64,000 nucleotides of DNA, taken from NCBI RefSeq assembly GCF_004358345.1, contig NZ_CP037952.1, positions 806,001 to 870,000 on the forward strand. Direction: 5' to 3'. Positions 55,912 to 64,000 of the stretch are shown here, one piece after another. The notes under the pieces are model-generated. The model did not search any database. It was given only the letters and a program-made list of their open reading frames with translations, and was not told the origin of the DNA. This stretch comes from Parashewanella spongiae. Lineage in GTDB: Bacteria > Pseudomonadota > Gammaproteobacteria > Enterobacterales > Shewanellaceae. The translations under genes and the position numbers were made by a program. The stretch's first letter is position 1. Each line of letters opens with the position of its first letter.

Positions 55912-57090
55912 ATGAGCAAGTTACGTTTAATGATGATTTTTATCCCTATGGTGATTTTTAGCCCATTGGCGATTGATATTTTTTTACCAGCATTGCCTGA
56001 AATGGCAAGCAATATGTCGACATCAATGATCAGTATGCAATGGACGATAACTTGCTTTATTTTAAGTTTAGGAATTGGGCAGCTAATCTTCGGGCCGCTT
56101 TCAGATCGTTTTGGTCGCCGTCCAATCGCTTTAGGTGGTATTATTGTTTATGGGATCAGCGCATTATTGATGTCGATGATTCATCAGTTTGAATGGCACA
56201 TAGCTTTGCGTTTTCTTCAAGGTATCGGGGCTTGCTCAATTGTGGTGACAGCCTATTCGAGTGTCCGAGATCGGCTTAACACTACTGAAAGTAGTGCCGT
56301 ATATAGCTATCTAAATGGTGCAATTTGTTGCATTCCAGCTTTAGCCCCCGTGCTGGGGTATCACTTAAGTCGTGATTTCGGCTGGGAAAGTACATTTCTC
56401 TTTATGGCAGGGTTTGCCGTGATTTCTGGCTTGCTGATTTATTTCACTTTCGATGAGTCAAGACCAGCCACATCAACCAGTAACAGTCAGTCAATCTCAT
56501 TTGCGAATTATCGAGCAGTCCTTGCTGAGTCTAAGTTCACCTTTCATGCGATACTAGTCATGTTGGCGATGTCGATAATCTTAGCTTATGTCAGCAGTGC
56601 TCCAGCCTTACTGATGGATAAATTAGGGTTAAGCCAAGAAGATTTTACTTTTTGGTTCAGTGTTAACGCTGTGGTATGTATTGTTGCCAGTATTATCGTG
56701 CCCCATATCGCCAAGAACCTAGGTGTTAAAAGGGCTATTGAATTAGGTCTTGTATTACTGATGGGTGTAGGTGGGCTGCTTATTGTGCAAGAAACTATTA
56801 CATCAGCTGTAAATTACATGATACCTGTTATTGTCAGTTCTATCGGCTTCTCATTATTAATGGGAGTATGTACAGGACAAGCACTGTCGCCGTTTAAGCA
56901 TACAGCAGGAACAGCCGCTGCTGTTTTAGGGTTTATTCAAATGAGTGGCGCGGCGCTATTGGTGACATTTATTCAAGCTATGGGATTTGGTGCAAGTGAA
57001 CAATTGATTTTACTGTCCATATTGGTTTTATGCACATACATTTATTGGAAAATCCCCAGATTCAATCGCAAAATCTTAGCGCATAATTAA
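55912..57090 (+). CDS. MFS drug transporter, Bcr/CflA type
   Basis: The 392-residue protein has about 12 membrane segments. The motif A loop GPLSDRFGRRP is between segments 2 and 3. DIFLPALPEMA in the first segment is typical of the Bcr/CflA drug-efflux group. The substrate is unknown. It is divergent from the LysR gene, the usual regulator-transporter pair. Confidence 0.9.
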   Translation: MSKLRLMMIFIPMVIFSPLAIDIFLPALPEMASNMSTSMISMQWTITCFILSLGIGQLIFGPLSDRFGRRPIALGGIIVYGISALLMSMIHQFEWHIALRFLQGIGACSIVVTAYSSVRDRLNTTESSAVYSYLNGAICCIPALAPVLGYHLSRDFGWESTFLFMAGFAVISGLLIYFTFDESRPATSTSNSQSISFANYRAVLAESKFTFHAILVMLAMSIILAYVSSAPALLMDKLGLSQEDFTFWFSVNAVVCIVASIIVPHIAKNLGVKRAIELGLVLLMGVGGLLIVQETITSAVNYMIPVIVSSIGFSLLMGVCTGQALSPFKHTAGTAAAVLGFIQMSGAALLVTFIQAMGFGASEQLILLSILVLCTYIYWKIPRFNRKILAHN

Positions 57091-57213
57091 ACGTGCTTTA
57101 AAACTTAAAGTATGTGAACTTGTATCTTAAAAATCATTAATTTTCATTTAACTAAGTGATTACTTAAGCCATGATAATATCGATGTAAATTATGATCGTA
57201 AAGGTTAAACAGA

Positions 57214-58629
57214 ATGGTACCAGCTATACAGATACCAGTTTTAGGAGAATCAGAAGGGGTTTCAACAACGAATTTAACTCCTAATGAAGAAGATCTTTTT
57301 TGCTGTGATCAATCGAGTACCGTTTATCAAACCCTGACTCCAGTGCCATCGGAAGTAGACGATGCCGTAAAGTCCTTTTTAAGCACTTCTATGGAAAGTA
57401 TTGGGTGTTTTCATTTTGAACAGGATTGTTTTTTTGAAAAGTATCACTGTGCAAATTTCGACTTACAAACATCAGCAGTTCAAAGCCATACTGAAGAGAG
57501 CTGCCAGAAAAAGATTTCAAATATTAGCGATAAAATCCCTGAGCTTAGGGGAAAGCTAATTTTTTGGTTTAATCAAATTTTAATTGTCAGCCCTGAGAAA
57601 ATATCTAGCCCTTTTACTCGTTATCATTCTTTATTATTTCATTTAGAGAAAGCTGCTATCGAACAGGGCGGTGCGTTAGGTGACTTTGAAAAAGCTAAGC
57701 CGATGCTTGTGCCAAAAAATTGTGCAGAAGCAAAAAAGTTACACTGTGAATGTACAAACTACTTAAAACGTGTAAATTTCCCAGAAGATCGACAAACAAT
57801 ATTTGAATATCAACTTGAAGAGCTTAGATGTTCGACAATCAGTCATCGTCAAATTAATGCGTTAAAGCATTTGCTTACTACTATGAAAAATGAGCATAGT
57901 GAGATGAACGTAGCGAGCATCATGACTGAGCTAACGGAATTTACTCAGGCATTTGAACAAGAGGTTTTTGGATTATTAATCAGTAAATTACAAGCTAGAA
58001 AAAATGAGTTTTTATCGAAACATTACGCAGAAACAATGCCGAAAATGAGTTCTGTCGCAGCATTTAAAGAGCAACAAGCTCAAATAATCGAAAACGTTGT
58101 AGCTAATAAAGTTGAATGTGAGAAGGTTTGTCTTGTTATTAATCAGTTGAGTCGTGTGTATCCTGAAAAAGCAGAGGCGTTCACCGCTGAATTCATCGAC
58201 GATTATTTAGCATCAACTTCTATTCTTTTTCTTGGATTGAGATTGGAAAAATATGCAAAAGTTATTGATGAATCACGCCTTCATATTTTAAATAAAAAAA
58301 TAAAAGTAATCAAAGCGTTGGCAAAAGAGATTTCTAAATTAGAAGCTGAAAATGCTTGTATTTCAAGTGTTGCCAATGAACAAAGGCAAAGTGTTATTCA
58401 ACTAGAAATTCCAGACTCTGAGTGTCTAAAGAAATGTGAACGTTTAATCAATATCATTAAATTGGTCATTGAGGGTTTAAAAAAGTTGTCTTTTTATGAA
58501 AGTGCTCAGCTGTACTCCACCAAAGATATTTTGAACATAAGAGCACAAATAATATCGATTTTTCAAAAACCACTGTCAGATGAACAAATAGCAAAAATTT
58601 TGGCTTTTGAACCTCAATATTCACTTTGA
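57214..58629 (+). CDS. Hypothetical helical protein, effector-like
   Basis: The 471-residue product is not recognised. It is cysteine-rich for a cytosolic protein (about 14 Cys, including DLFCCDQ and CECTNYLK) and mostly helical with coiled-coil character in the second half. There is no membrane segment or signal peptide. The N-terminus (MVPAIQIPVLGESEGVSTTN) is polar and disordered. The gene is AT-rich and lies alone between the MFS gene and fbp. A role as a secreted host-directed protein is inference only. Confidence 0.6.
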   Translation: MVPAIQIPVLGESEGVSTTNLTPNEEDLFCCDQSSTVYQTLTPVPSEVDDAVKSFLSTSMESIGCFHFEQDCFFEKYHCANFDLQTSAVQSHTEESCQKKISNISDKIPELRGKLIFWFNQILIVSPEKISSPFTRYHSLLFHLEKAAIEQGGALGDFEKAKPMLVPKNCAEAKKLHCECTNYLKRVNFPEDRQTIFEYQLEELRCSTISHRQINALKHLLTTMKNEHSEMNVASIMTELTEFTQAFEQEVFGLLISKLQARKNEFLSKHYAETMPKMSSVAAFKEQQAQIIENVVANKVECEKVCLVINQLSRVYPEKAEAFTAEFIDDYLASTSILFLGLRLEKYAKVIDESRLHILNKKIKVIKALAKEISKLEAENACISSVANEQRQSVIQLEIPDSECLKKCERLINIIKLVIEGLKKLSFYESAQLYSTKDILNIRAQIISIFQKPLSDEQIAKILAFEPQYSL

Positions 58630-58785
58630 GGTTTATTGCCAGAGTTATACCTGTGATTTTCGAATATGCATCTTCAGGTAATAGGGTACTAAATTTAAAA
58701 TAACTGTTTTTCGTTGTGCTATTTTGTAGCAAGCTCATGTATGATCGACCAGCAGAAAAAGACCCTTCTCTATTAAGGATTTGAG

Positions 58786-59751
58786 ATGCAAACCTTTACT
58801 CAATATGTGGCTGGATCAAATATAGATACTAGCCTCAAACAGTTGCTTCATACTCTTGTTAATACTTCAAAAGAAATTAGTAAAGCCGTAAGTCACGGAG
58901 CGCTTGCAGGCGTATTGGGCGAAACAGAGCAGCAAAATGTTCAAGGGGAAACCCAGAAAAAGCTTGATATCATCACCAATGATATGCTCAAAAATGCATT
59001 AGACAATGATTTAACCGTTAAAGGCATCGCTTCTGAAGAAGAAGATTATGTGGTGGCGGCTAATGAAAATGGTCAGTATCTCGTTTGCTTTGATCCACTT
59101 GATGGCTCATCTAACATCGATATTAATTCGTTAGTGGGGACGATTTTTTCGGTATTGCCAGCAACAGAAGATGAGTTGACCGAAGCGAGCTTTTTGCAAA
59201 AAGGGTGTAATCAAGTTGCTGCTGGGTATGTGTTATACGGCCCATCAACCATGTTAGCTCTGACAACCGGTAACGGTGTGCAAATGTTCACTCTGCATCC
59301 AGAAACCAACGAATTTATGCTAACAGAAGCTCAAGTTGCTATCCCTGTAGACACTAAAGAATTTGCTATTAATATGTCGAATCAACGCTTTTGGCAGCCA
59401 GCCATGCAAACTTATATTAATGACTTGATTAAGGGGGATACGGGTGTGCGGCAAAAGAACTTTAATATGCGTTGGATAGCGGCGATGGTTGGAGATGTTC
59501 ACCGTGTTTTATCACGTGGTGGTATTTTTACGTATCCAGCCGATACCAAAAATCCTAAAAAACCGTTTAAGCTACGTTTGATGTACGAGGCCAATCCTAT
59601 GGCTTTACTGGTTGAACAATCTGGTGGTCTTGCATCAACAGGATATGAGAACATTCTTGATATTCAGCCACAAGAGATTCACCAACGGGTTGCTGTCATT
59701 CTAGGCAGTAGCAATGAAGTTGAAACGTGCTTGAACTATCACGCGCTATAG
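58786..59751 (+). CDS. fbp: Class I fructose-1,6-bisphosphatase
   Basis: The 321-residue protein has the metal-site motif [10 protein letters not shown] at about residues 103-112, an upstream SEEED, and a C-terminal [15 protein letters not shown]. It hydrolyses fructose 1,6-bisphosphate in gluconeogenesis. Length and sequence fit the bacterial FBPase class I. A family F element follows. Confidence 0.96.
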   Translation: MQTFTQYVAGSNIDTSLKQLLHTLVNTSKEISKAVSHGALAGVLGETEQQNVQGETQKKLDIITNDMLKNALDNDLTVKGIASEEEDYVVAANENGQYLVCFDPLDGSSNIDINSLVGTIFSVLPATEDELTEASFLQKGCNQVAAGYVLYGPSTMLALTTGNGVQMFTLHPETNEFMLTEAQVAIPVDTKEFAINMSNQRFWQPAMQTYINDLIKGDTGVRQKNFNMRWIAAMVGDVHRVLSRGGIFTYPADTKNPKKPFKLRLMYEANPMALLVEQSGGLASTGYENILDIQPQEIHQRVAVILGSSNEVETCLNYHAL

Positions 59752-59784
59752 ATTTGATTTGCTAAGAGGAATCGTGTCCTCATA

Positions 59785-59933
59785 GGGATCTAGCGTTTTA
59801 GAAAGTACCAATCTTTGTCAAACCTGCGAAGGCTGGTATCCAGTGACTTTTATAGTAAAAAGCAAAGGCACTAGACTCCAGCTTGCGCTGGAGTGACGAG
59901 AACTTATCGGTATACTTTCTTCCGCAACTTTTC
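59785..59933. repeat. Family F element between fbp and an acetyltransferase gene
   Basis: The element starts GGGATCTAGCGTTTTAG, has a REP-like palindromic core and ends CTTCCGCAACTTTTC. The next three bases (TTA) are the stop codon of the acetyltransferase gene on the minus strand. Confidence 0.75.
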
Positions 59934-60383
59934 TTAGCTCTTATACTTTCCTTGATATTTAGTTTTAGATACCATGTGATATTCATAGAAATCTTCACCA
60001 ACTATCTTAAAACCTAATCGTAAATACAGCTTAAGTGCAGGGTTATCTTTTAACACAGTTAACGAAACGCTTTTAGTGCCTGCTCTGTCTTGTATTTGCT
60101 CAATAATCCCTTTTCCAAAACCTTTATTTTGATGTTCTGGCGCTATTTGAAGCTGCATGATTTCAATATTAGTATCAGTAGACTTGTACTTTAAAGTCCC
60201 GATTAAGGCACCCTCAAAATAGGCTAAATGAGAGCAGTCATATTCATCATCGAGTCTTATGTCATGCTCACGTTCTGATAGATACTGACCTGAGTTTTCT
60301 AAATGTTTGACCATGGTTGATTTGCGCAGTTCAAGCAAATAACTTCGATCTGACAATGTCGCTTTTTGAAATTTAAATACCAT
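59934..60383 (-). CDS. GNAT-family N-acetyltransferase
   Basis: The 149-residue protein has the acetyl-CoA loop QIAPEHQNKGFGKGIIEQI and the C-terminal LRLGFKIVGEDFYEYHM typical of the family. The substrate cannot be told. Its stop coincides with the TTA next to a family F element. Confidence 0.88.
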   Translation of the reverse strand: MVFKFQKATLSDRSYLLELRKSTMVKHLENSGQYLSEREHDIRLDDEYDCSHLAYFEGALIGTLKYKSTDTNIEIMQLQIAPEHQNKGFGKGIIEQIQDRAGTKSVSLTVLKDNPALKLYLRLGFKIVGEDFYEYHMVSKTKYQGKYKS

Positions 60384-60422
60384 GAACTTCCTTTGGTGCT
60401 AATTCAAACGAGTAACGGTTAA

Positions 60423-60587
60423 GGGACGTGGCGGAAGAATGTATACCAATTTTATCGTCACTCCTGCGAACGCAGGAGTCCAGAGTCTTTGGTTAATTTG
60501 GGCACAAGTCGCTGGATACCTGCGTTCGCAGGTATGACAAATTAAGCGTTGAAATTTAAAGTGGTATTATTTGAACTGCGACATCCC
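60423..60587. repeat. Family E element (ISAzo13-like termini)
   Basis: This 165-bp copy is almost identical to 51772-51936, with TAA at 60420-60422 and 60588-60590. Its right end lies inside the small gene at 60797. Confidence 0.87.
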
Positions 60588-60797
60588 TAAGTCGTTTTGT
60601 GTGGCGTTTTCATGGAAAATATCAGCTAAATAGGTGGTGAGTTCGGACTCATTTAAGTTTGAAGGGATCACAACGTCATAAACTCGTGTACGTAGTCCTG
60701 TGCCTGAATCTACAAACAGTAGCCATTCATTGTTCTTTCTTTGAACCGCCATCGATTTACCAAATACGTTGAATTTTATCAGTGTCTTTACTGGCAT
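60567..60797 (-). CDS. Small conserved-type protein with repeat-derived C-terminus
   Basis: The 76-residue product (MPVKTLIKFNVFGKSMAVQRK...) resembles short hypothetical proteins of marine gammaproteobacteria (DUF7661-like), as recalled. The last residues GMSQFK and the stop are encoded by the family E element. With the element and one TAA removed the frame would end NDLTVTRLN. The ATG at 60797 is chosen over an upstream start that overlaps the next gene. Confidence 0.65.
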   Translation of the reverse strand: MPVKTLIKFNVFGKSMAVQRKNNEWLLFVDSGTGLRTRVYDVVIPSNLNESELTTYLADIFHENATQNDLGMSQFK

Positions 60798-60810
60798 GAT
60801 TTTTAAATTT

Positions 60811-60990
60811 TCACTTTGATTTGTTATGCTTAAATGCAGCTCCAAAGGCCGAACCCAGTGCGATACCCAGGCTAATCCAAACGCTCATGTCGCCAGTGAT
60901 TGCTCCAATAGCGGAACCTAAGGCCACACCAAAGCAAAGACCTAGTGCGATAGGCGTGTTTTCATTTTTTGAGTTTTTCCATTTACTCAT
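60811..60990 (-). CDS. Small glycine-zipper membrane protein
   Basis: A 59-residue reading frame on the minus strand starts MSKWKNSKNENTPIALGLCFG. It contains repeated GxxxG/AxxxG-type glycine-zipper segments (GVALGSAIGAITG and LGIALGSAFGAAF), forming one or two short membrane helices, and ends KHNKSK. It is 13 bp upstream of the next gene in the same direction. The function is unknown. Confidence 0.7.
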   Translation of the reverse strand: MSKWKNSKNENTPIALGLCFGVALGSAIGAITGDMSVWISLGIALGSAFGAAFKHNKSK

Positions 60991-61203
60991 AAATTTCCCT
61001 TTTGATTACATTACAAATATTAATAGTATTATCAGATTCAAGCAGCAAAGTATAATACCAATTACAGTAATTAAATGCTCAACTCAGAGCTATGTATGTG
61101 CTCAAAGTGCAATCGAAATTGATGAAGGCATAATTGTTACCGACATACACTGCTGTCGTTATTACATTGCTACGTCAAGACAATTTTGAGAAGTATTCTT
61201 TAT

Positions 61204-61435
61204 CCTAAATAAATCGGTTGGGAGCGTTCATATACGCAGAAAAAATTACTGATAGCAAGGCATGAATAGCAGCAAGTAGTGGTTCTACTTGCAAAATTTA
61301 TAACGCAGCTAGCGGTGGTTTTGACAAGTATATGAATGTTCAGCACTCACCTGATGGGTGAATTAGGGTTGTTTAATTTTGTATTTAACATCAATAGATT
61401 AAAGCTAAATTGTGCGTTCAACCGTTTTATTTAGG
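61204..61435. repeat. Inverted-repeat element family D, intact
   Basis: This 232-bp element starts CCTAAATAAATCGGTTG and ends CAACCGTTTTATTTAGG, with a TTTAT duplication at 61199-61203 and 61436-61440. Confidence 0.88.
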
Positions 61436-61443
61436 TTTATAAA

Positions 61444-61676
61444 CCTAGAAACATCAGTTGACTGCGTTCTCAAGTGTAGAAAAAATCGCTGATATTAAGG
61501 CGTAGCTTGCAGCAAGTAGTTATTCTACTTGCAAAAGTTACAACGTAGATAGCAGCCATTTTAGCAAGCTTGTGAGCGTAGAGCATTTCACTCATTGGGT
61601 GAAAAACATGATAATAAAATCATCGTATTGCTCAAACAGTTACTCATATACTCAGCGTTCAACTGATGTTTTTAGG
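61444..61676. repeat. Inverted-repeat element family C, intact
   Basis: This 233-bp element starts CCTAGAAACATCAGTTGA and ends TCAACTGATGTTTTTAGG, with an ATAAA duplication at 61439-61443 and 61677-61681. It overlaps the D target duplication by two bases, so the two inserted at adjacent sites. Confidence 0.88.
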
Positions 61677-61889
61677 ATAAACCAAAGTGAGCACGTACAA
61701 GCTCCCGAAGGGCAAGGCTAAAGGGTTCCATTACTGCGTTACAAGCACTTGAATTATCCCGACAAAGCACTAGGTGCGTTGAATGCCAGCTTTGTATTGC
61801 GGCCGTAGGGATATAGTACTTCGAGCTTGTGTCTTGCACTGAAAACCTTTATCTCTTGCTGAGTGAGAGATTAATTATTGTAATTGGTA

Positions 61890-62141
61890 TTAGTTATCAT
61901 CTGAGCTGAATAAACTCACTAAACCTTGAAATAACATATTTAAAATACCATTGGCGGCATCTTCACTGTTTGGAGAAGTATCTTGATGGCGACTTGATGC
62001 CTTTTGATTGCGAGATTGATGGCTTTCTTGAGCACCTTTAGCGAAGTCACCAAGTGATTTTTGAGCTTGTGAACTGGTGCAACCAACAGTTAAAGCAGAA
62101 AGTAATACGAGCACTAAAAAATTAGAATAAGCTTTATTCAT
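61890..62141 (-). CDS. Small lipoprotein
   Basis: The 83-residue protein has a type II signal peptide with the lipobox LTVGC (Cys21). The mature part is Gln/Ser/Asn-rich and ends in a hydrophobic helix GILNMLFQGLVSLF. The ATG at 62141 (MNKAYSNF) is chosen because it gives a proper signal peptide; the upstream in-frame extension does not. The function is unknown. It lies 65 bp downstream of the symporter gene. Confidence 0.75.
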   Translation of the reverse strand: MNKAYSNFLVLVLLSALTVGCTSSQAQKSLGDFAKGAQESHQSRNQKASSRHQDTSPNSEDAANGILNMLFQGLVSLFSSDDN

Positions 62142-62206
62142 AATGTCACATCCTGTGAATAAAAAAATTAAAAGGGGGAAGTGGCGCCCCCTCATGCAGT
62201 TACAAA

Positions 62207-63436
62207 TTAAATCTGATGTTTCTTTTCCGTTTGGTCAACAATGGTTACTACGGCACTGTCGCCAACGACATTGCTAGACGTCACAAACATATCGATGATA
62301 CGGTCGATTGCCGCAACAATAGCAAATGCTTCAATGGGTAAGCCTGTTTGGTGGATTAACACACCTATCATCACCATACCGCCACCCGGTACACCGCCAG
62401 CACCCACAGACAGCAAAAAGATACTGAATATTAAGGCGGGAATTTGCTCCATAGTAAATGGCGTGCCAAAGGCGTTGGCTACAAAGAAAATTGCCACCGT
62501 AATATAAATGGATACCCCGCCCATATTCATGGTCGCGCCAAGTGGCACACCAAAACCAGCAACGGCTCTATTGACACCTAACTTTTCAGTCAGGGTACGC
62601 ATAGTGACAGGAATGGTGGCATTCGAGCTGGCTGTTGAAAGCGAAAACAATACTTGCTCTTGAGTCTTATCTCGGAACGTTTTAGCTGAAATGTTAGTAA
62701 ATAAGCTCACTGCAAATGGGTAAACCACAAAAATCCACAATACCAACAAAACTAAAATCAATATCACGTATTCAGCTACGCTGATGAAGGCGTCGGCTTG
62801 TAATGTTGCGCCTAATTTAAACATCAAAGCAAATACACCAACAGGGGCAAGATTCATCACAACAGTGATCAATTTCATCATGATTTTGTTGGCCGTTTGG
62901 AAACCTGAAACAGCGCTTGAAACGTGCTCACCCAACGACTTAATTACACCTCCAACAAGTAATGCCATGAAGATAATTTGCAGCATGTTGCCATCGTAAA
63001 ACGCTCGAATTGGGTTACTTGGTACAATGTTTACAAGTAATGACATTAAATTAGGTAGCTCAGTTGCAGTGATAGCAACTTGAGAATCACTGCTCATGTC
63101 TACACCTGAGCCGGGTTGTAAAATTAATGATACGGTTAATGCTGCACTGATGGCGACGACGGTATTAATGATATAAAAGCCAAAGGTCTTGCCACCTAGT
63201 CGCCCGAAACTTTTTAAATCCGGTAATTCACACACACCGCATACAATACTGACGAAAACCAAAGGCACAACCAGCATCATGATCATATTAACGAACATGC
63301 TGCCAATGCCACTAAAAAAGCTAACCAAAGATCCCGAGAAAAAACTGATATCAGCCAATGCATATTGCACTGTCGTGCCCAGCAGTAGACCGAGAAATAG
63401 ACCAATAAAAATTTTGGCCGAAAGTGACTTCATCAT
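62207..63436 (-). CDS. Dicarboxylate/amino acid:cation symporter (DAACS family)
   Basis: The 409-residue membrane protein has the family hairpin motif STASSNATIPVTM (HP1), the GATMNMGG segment of helix 7, the GAGGVPGGG of HP2 and the late helix 8 IDRIIDMFVTSSNVVGDS. These form the sodium and substrate sites of glutamate/aspartate and C4-dicarboxylate carriers. The exact substrate is not determined. It should be a homotrimer in the inner membrane. Confidence 0.93.
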   Translation of the reverse strand: MMKSLSAKIFIGLFLGLLLGTTVQYALADISFFSGSLVSFFSGIGSMFVNMIMMLVVPLVFVSIVCGVCELPDLKSFGRLGGKTFGFYIINTVVAISAALTVSLILQPGSGVDMSSDSQVAITATELPNLMSLLVNIVPSNPIRAFYDGNMLQIIFMALLVGGVIKSLGEHVSSAVSGFQTANKIMMKLITVVMNLAPVGVFALMFKLGATLQADAFISVAEYVILILVLLVLWIFVVYPFAVSLFTNISAKTFRDKTQEQVLFSLSTASSNATIPVTMRTLTEKLGVNRAVAGFGVPLGATMNMGGVSIYITVAIFFVANAFGTPFTMEQIPALIFSIFLLSVGAGGVPGGGMVMIGVLIHQTGLPIEAFAIVAAIDRIIDMFVTSSNVVGDSAVVTIVDQTEKKHQI

Positions 63437-64000
63437 AATTTATCGCTACCCAATGTTGTTGTTCTATTGCTTCCAAGCTCGTTTTTATTAAGCAAAGATT
63501 TTTAATCTAGTCGAGAAATATAACACTTACCGCTCCCAAAAGTCACAATAGAAATTCATTGAGGCTTCAAGGGTAAAAGTCTTACCTGATTACCGACAAA
63601 GCTCAGTTAATACCAGTTACAGTAATCTCTCACTCAACAAGAGCTAGGGGATCTAGCGATTTAGAAAGTACCAATCTTTGTCATACCAGCGAAGGCTGGC
63701 ATCCAGTGACTTTCTATAGGAAAAAGCAAAGGCACTAGACTCCAGCCTGCGCTGGAGTGACGAAAACTCATCGGTATACTTTCTTCCGCAACTTTCCTAA
63801 AGGTTTTTTGGTATAACTTTGTCGTCACTCCAGCTAAAGCTGGAAAAGAAGTAACGACAGCTTTTTATGTCGGTAGTCTAATGGTTTTCTCGTTTTCTAG
63901 AAAAAACACTAGATACCAGCCTACGATGTTATGACGATATAGTAACTGAATTTTTCAATAAATTATTTAATGGGTAATCAAAAAATCTTAAAATACTTTT
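63437..64000. repeat. Repeat-rich end of window
   Basis: No gene is supported. Bases about 63609-63646 hold a fragment of family A. A family F element lies at 63648-63797 (GGGATCTAGCGATTTAG to CCGCAACTTTCC). A further REP-like palindrome (CACTCCAGCTAAAGCTGGAA) follows near 63827. Confidence 0.6.

Larger units (their letters stand above)
61056..61889. repeat. Family A element interrupted by D and C
   Basis: The left terminus TACCAATTACAGTAATTAA is at 61056 and the right terminus ATTGTAATTGGTA ends at 61889. Families D (61204-61435) and C (61444-61676) are inserted side by side within it, each with its own 5-bp duplication. The following TTA is the stop of the lipoprotein gene. No gene is present in 60991-61889. 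Confidence 0.82.

Noticed and set aside
60821-61189. 122-codon plus-strand frame, Pro/Ala-rich
   Set aside because: It is antisense to the glycine-zipper gene and runs into a family A repeat, and its composition is that of a complement-strand shadow.
1-64000. tRNA and rRNA genes
   Set aside because: Reading both strands by eye gave no cloverleaf with a TTCRA arm and CCA-type acceptor and no rRNA-like tracts. A tRNAscan run would be decisive.

Overview
The window looks like a piece of a gammaproteobacterial chromosome, most like Shewanellaceae (Shewanella or Parashewanella). This is inferred from gene order and family recognition, not from a database search. The clues are a 2-methylcitrate operon of the GntR-prpB-prpC-acnD-prpF type with no prpD in view, the divergent lptGF / pepA-holC-valS block, darP next to pmbA, and yifB beside a pair of YihG-like acyltransferases. 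The backbone is ordinary, but it is packed with mobile elements and with AT-rich accessory genes of unknown function.

Layout. 1-10.5 kb is accessory. It holds the 3' end of a group II intron, a 1,176-residue pentatricopeptide-repeat (PPR) protein with a C-terminal SMR-like domain, a small hypothetical gene, an IS110-type transposase gene split by an ISAzo13-type insertion sequence, and a complete group II intron parked exactly at the darP stop codon. 10.5-13.2 kb is core (darP, pmbA). 13.3-15.5 kb holds two possible effector-like genes, one with ankyrin repeats. 15.8-22.7 kb is the propionate operon with two perfect ATTGT-N2-ACAAT operator candidates upstream of its GntR regulator. 23-26.6 kb has two acyltransferases and yifB. 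26.7-29.5 kb is a four-level nest of mobile elements ending in a third intron copy. 29.5-30.5 kb is a hypothetical gene. 30.8-39.7 kb is core: a membrane endonuclease/phosphatase-family protein, lptG, lptF, pepA, holC, valS. 40-51 kb is accessory again: a third PPR-SMR gene cut by an ISKra4-like element with a 9-bp target duplication, an Stv-like protein, a tautomerase-family gene, an IS1-like element, a second giant PPR-SMR gene (1,256 residues) and a broken IS66-like transposase. 51.9-63.4 kb mixes core and accessory genes: dipeptidyl peptidase, LysR/MFS pair, hypothetical gene, fbp, an acetyltransferase, small genes, a lipoprotein and a dicarboxylate symporter.

The most notable system is the trio of bacterial PPR-SMR genes. 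The two large ones contain 9 and 10 tandem units of about 80 residues. Each unit is a pair of alternating PPR motifs, like the alternating motif types of plant organellar PPR proteins. The scaffold is almost invariant, while the residues that in plant PPR proteins specify RNA bases vary (N/S at position 5, D/N at the last position). They are inverted copies 42 kb apart. Precise removal of the IS and one target duplication restores the third gene to a single open frame ending in an SMR-like domain. Their targets are unknown. A role in RNA binding is inferred from the family, and a link to the neighbouring group II introns is only a hypothesis.

A second theme is a dense layer of short non-autonomous elements, here named A to F. 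Families A, E and F have 3-bp TTA/TAA target duplications; C and D have 5-bp duplications. E and F share termini with the ISAzo13-type element in the window. Several sit exactly at TAA stop codons, where the target duplication regenerates the stop, and others lend their own sequence as the end of a reading frame. Several are nested in one another, so insertion order can be read directly.
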